Source of the DNA: Clostridia bacterium
GTDB lineage: Bacteria; Bacillota_A; Clostridia; Christensenellales; Aristaeellaceae
Length of the DNA: 5,099 nt
NCBI GenBank assembly: GCA_017938785.1
Contig: JAGBAU010000019.1
Coordinates: 1 to 5,099, forward strand
Reading direction: 5' to 3'
Below, one piece after another: positions 4,966 through 5,099 of the stretch. Position 1 is the stretch's first letter, and each line of letters starts with the position of its first letter. A program made the position numbers and the translations under genes. The notes beneath the pieces were generated by a model. That model did no database searches, had not been told where the DNA came from, and saw only the letters and a program-made list of their open reading frames with translations.

Positions 4966-4988
4966 GGAGGAATGCGGCTTGAAGGAGG
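4966..4988 (+). promoter_or_regulatory. Two stacked ribosome binding sites before the atpZ-like gene
   Basis: AAGGAGG (4982-4988) lies 5 nt before ATG 4994. A second site, GGAGG (4966-4970), lies 8 nt before an in-frame TTG at 4979. The stronger site and the ATG are preferred, but the TTG start would add five residues (reading MKEVN before the ATG methionine). Confidence 0.6.
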
Positions 4989-4993
4989 TCAAC

Positions 4994-5099
4994 ATGCTGG
5001 TCTGGATGACCCAGCTGGGCGTGAGCGTAGCGGCTCCGCTGGCGGGCTTTTCCCTGCTGGGCCTGTGGCTGCGCAGCCGGTTTTCCCTGGGCGTTTGGG
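4994..5099 (+). CDS. atpZ: AtpZ/AtpI-like F-type ATP synthase accessory membrane protein (5' part only)
   Basis: Only 35 complete codons are in the window. They encode VWMTQLGVSVAAPLAGF (residues 3-19) followed by SLLGLWLRSRFSLG, the start of a first transmembrane helix and a basic turn. The TQLGVSVAAPL...G.WL wording resembles small two-helix AtpZ/AtpI proteins, which lie first in many Clostridia atp operons and assist F1Fo ATP synthase assembly or ion supply. A fresh promoter and the terminator upstream fit the start of a new operon. The rest of the protein and the expected atpB downstream are outside the window, so the call rests on a short segment. A different small membrane protein cannot be excluded. 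Confidence 0.65.
   Translation, partial: MLVWMTQLGVSVAAPLAGFSLLGLWLRSRFSLGVW

Noticed and set aside
1..5099. CRISPR array, tRNA, rRNA, transposase or phage genes
   Set aside because: No regularly spaced direct repeats, no cloverleaf-like or rRNA segments, and no transposase or phage-type motifs were found on either strand.

Overview
The window looks like a chromosomal segment from a GC-rich Firmicute of the class Clostridia, perhaps an Oscillospirales-type gut anaerobe. This rests on strong AAGGAGG-type ribosome binding sites, sigma-A-like promoters with 17-bp spacers, glycine and lysine riboswitches with intrinsic terminators, a class III (anaerobic) ribonucleotide reductase-like small protein, and a two-hairpin intergenic repeat of a kind I recall from Oscillospiraceae-like genomes. 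The placement is inference; there is no rRNA or other marker here.

Left part, minus strand. Positions 1-1343 hold nearly all of a sodium:alanine/glycine symporter (AgcS family); its C-terminus lies beyond the left edge. Its roughly 320-nt leader runs leftward from a promoter at 1670-1698 and carries a tandem glycine riboswitch (1468-1643), then a candidate antiterminator (1411-1444) and an overlapping intrinsic terminator (1391-1418). Upstream is an independently transcribed PaaI-like hotdog-fold thioesterase (1753-2247, minus), with its own promoter (2279-2307) and terminator (1725-1748).

Middle, plus strand. Divergent from the thioesterase is a 92-residue protein (2356-2634). Its last third copies the C-terminal glycyl-radical tail of anaerobic ribonucleotide reductase NrdD, without the catalytic body. 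It ends in a strong terminator (2675-2707), followed by a two-hairpin intergenic repeat (about 2726-2783).

Right part, plus strand. A clean promoter (2833-2861) drives a long leader holding a lysine riboswitch (L-box, 2873-3045), a 12-pair antiterminator (3038-3050 with 3077-3089) and a competing terminator (3073-3105). The regulated gene is a 545-residue NhaC-superfamily transporter (3141-4778). The riboswitch identifies it as a probable lysine transporter (LysW type) rather than a housekeeping Na+/H+ antiporter. After its terminator (4794-4827), a new promoter (4907-4935) leads into the first codons of an AtpZ/AtpI-like protein (4994 onward), which probably opens an F-type ATP synthase operon.

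The theme is amino-acid transport under direct RNA control: two secondary transporters, each behind its own amino-acid-sensing riboswitch. The least understood item is the stand-alone NrdD-tail protein, which might act like a spare glycyl-radical subunit, as GrcA/YfiD does for pyruvate formate-lyase.
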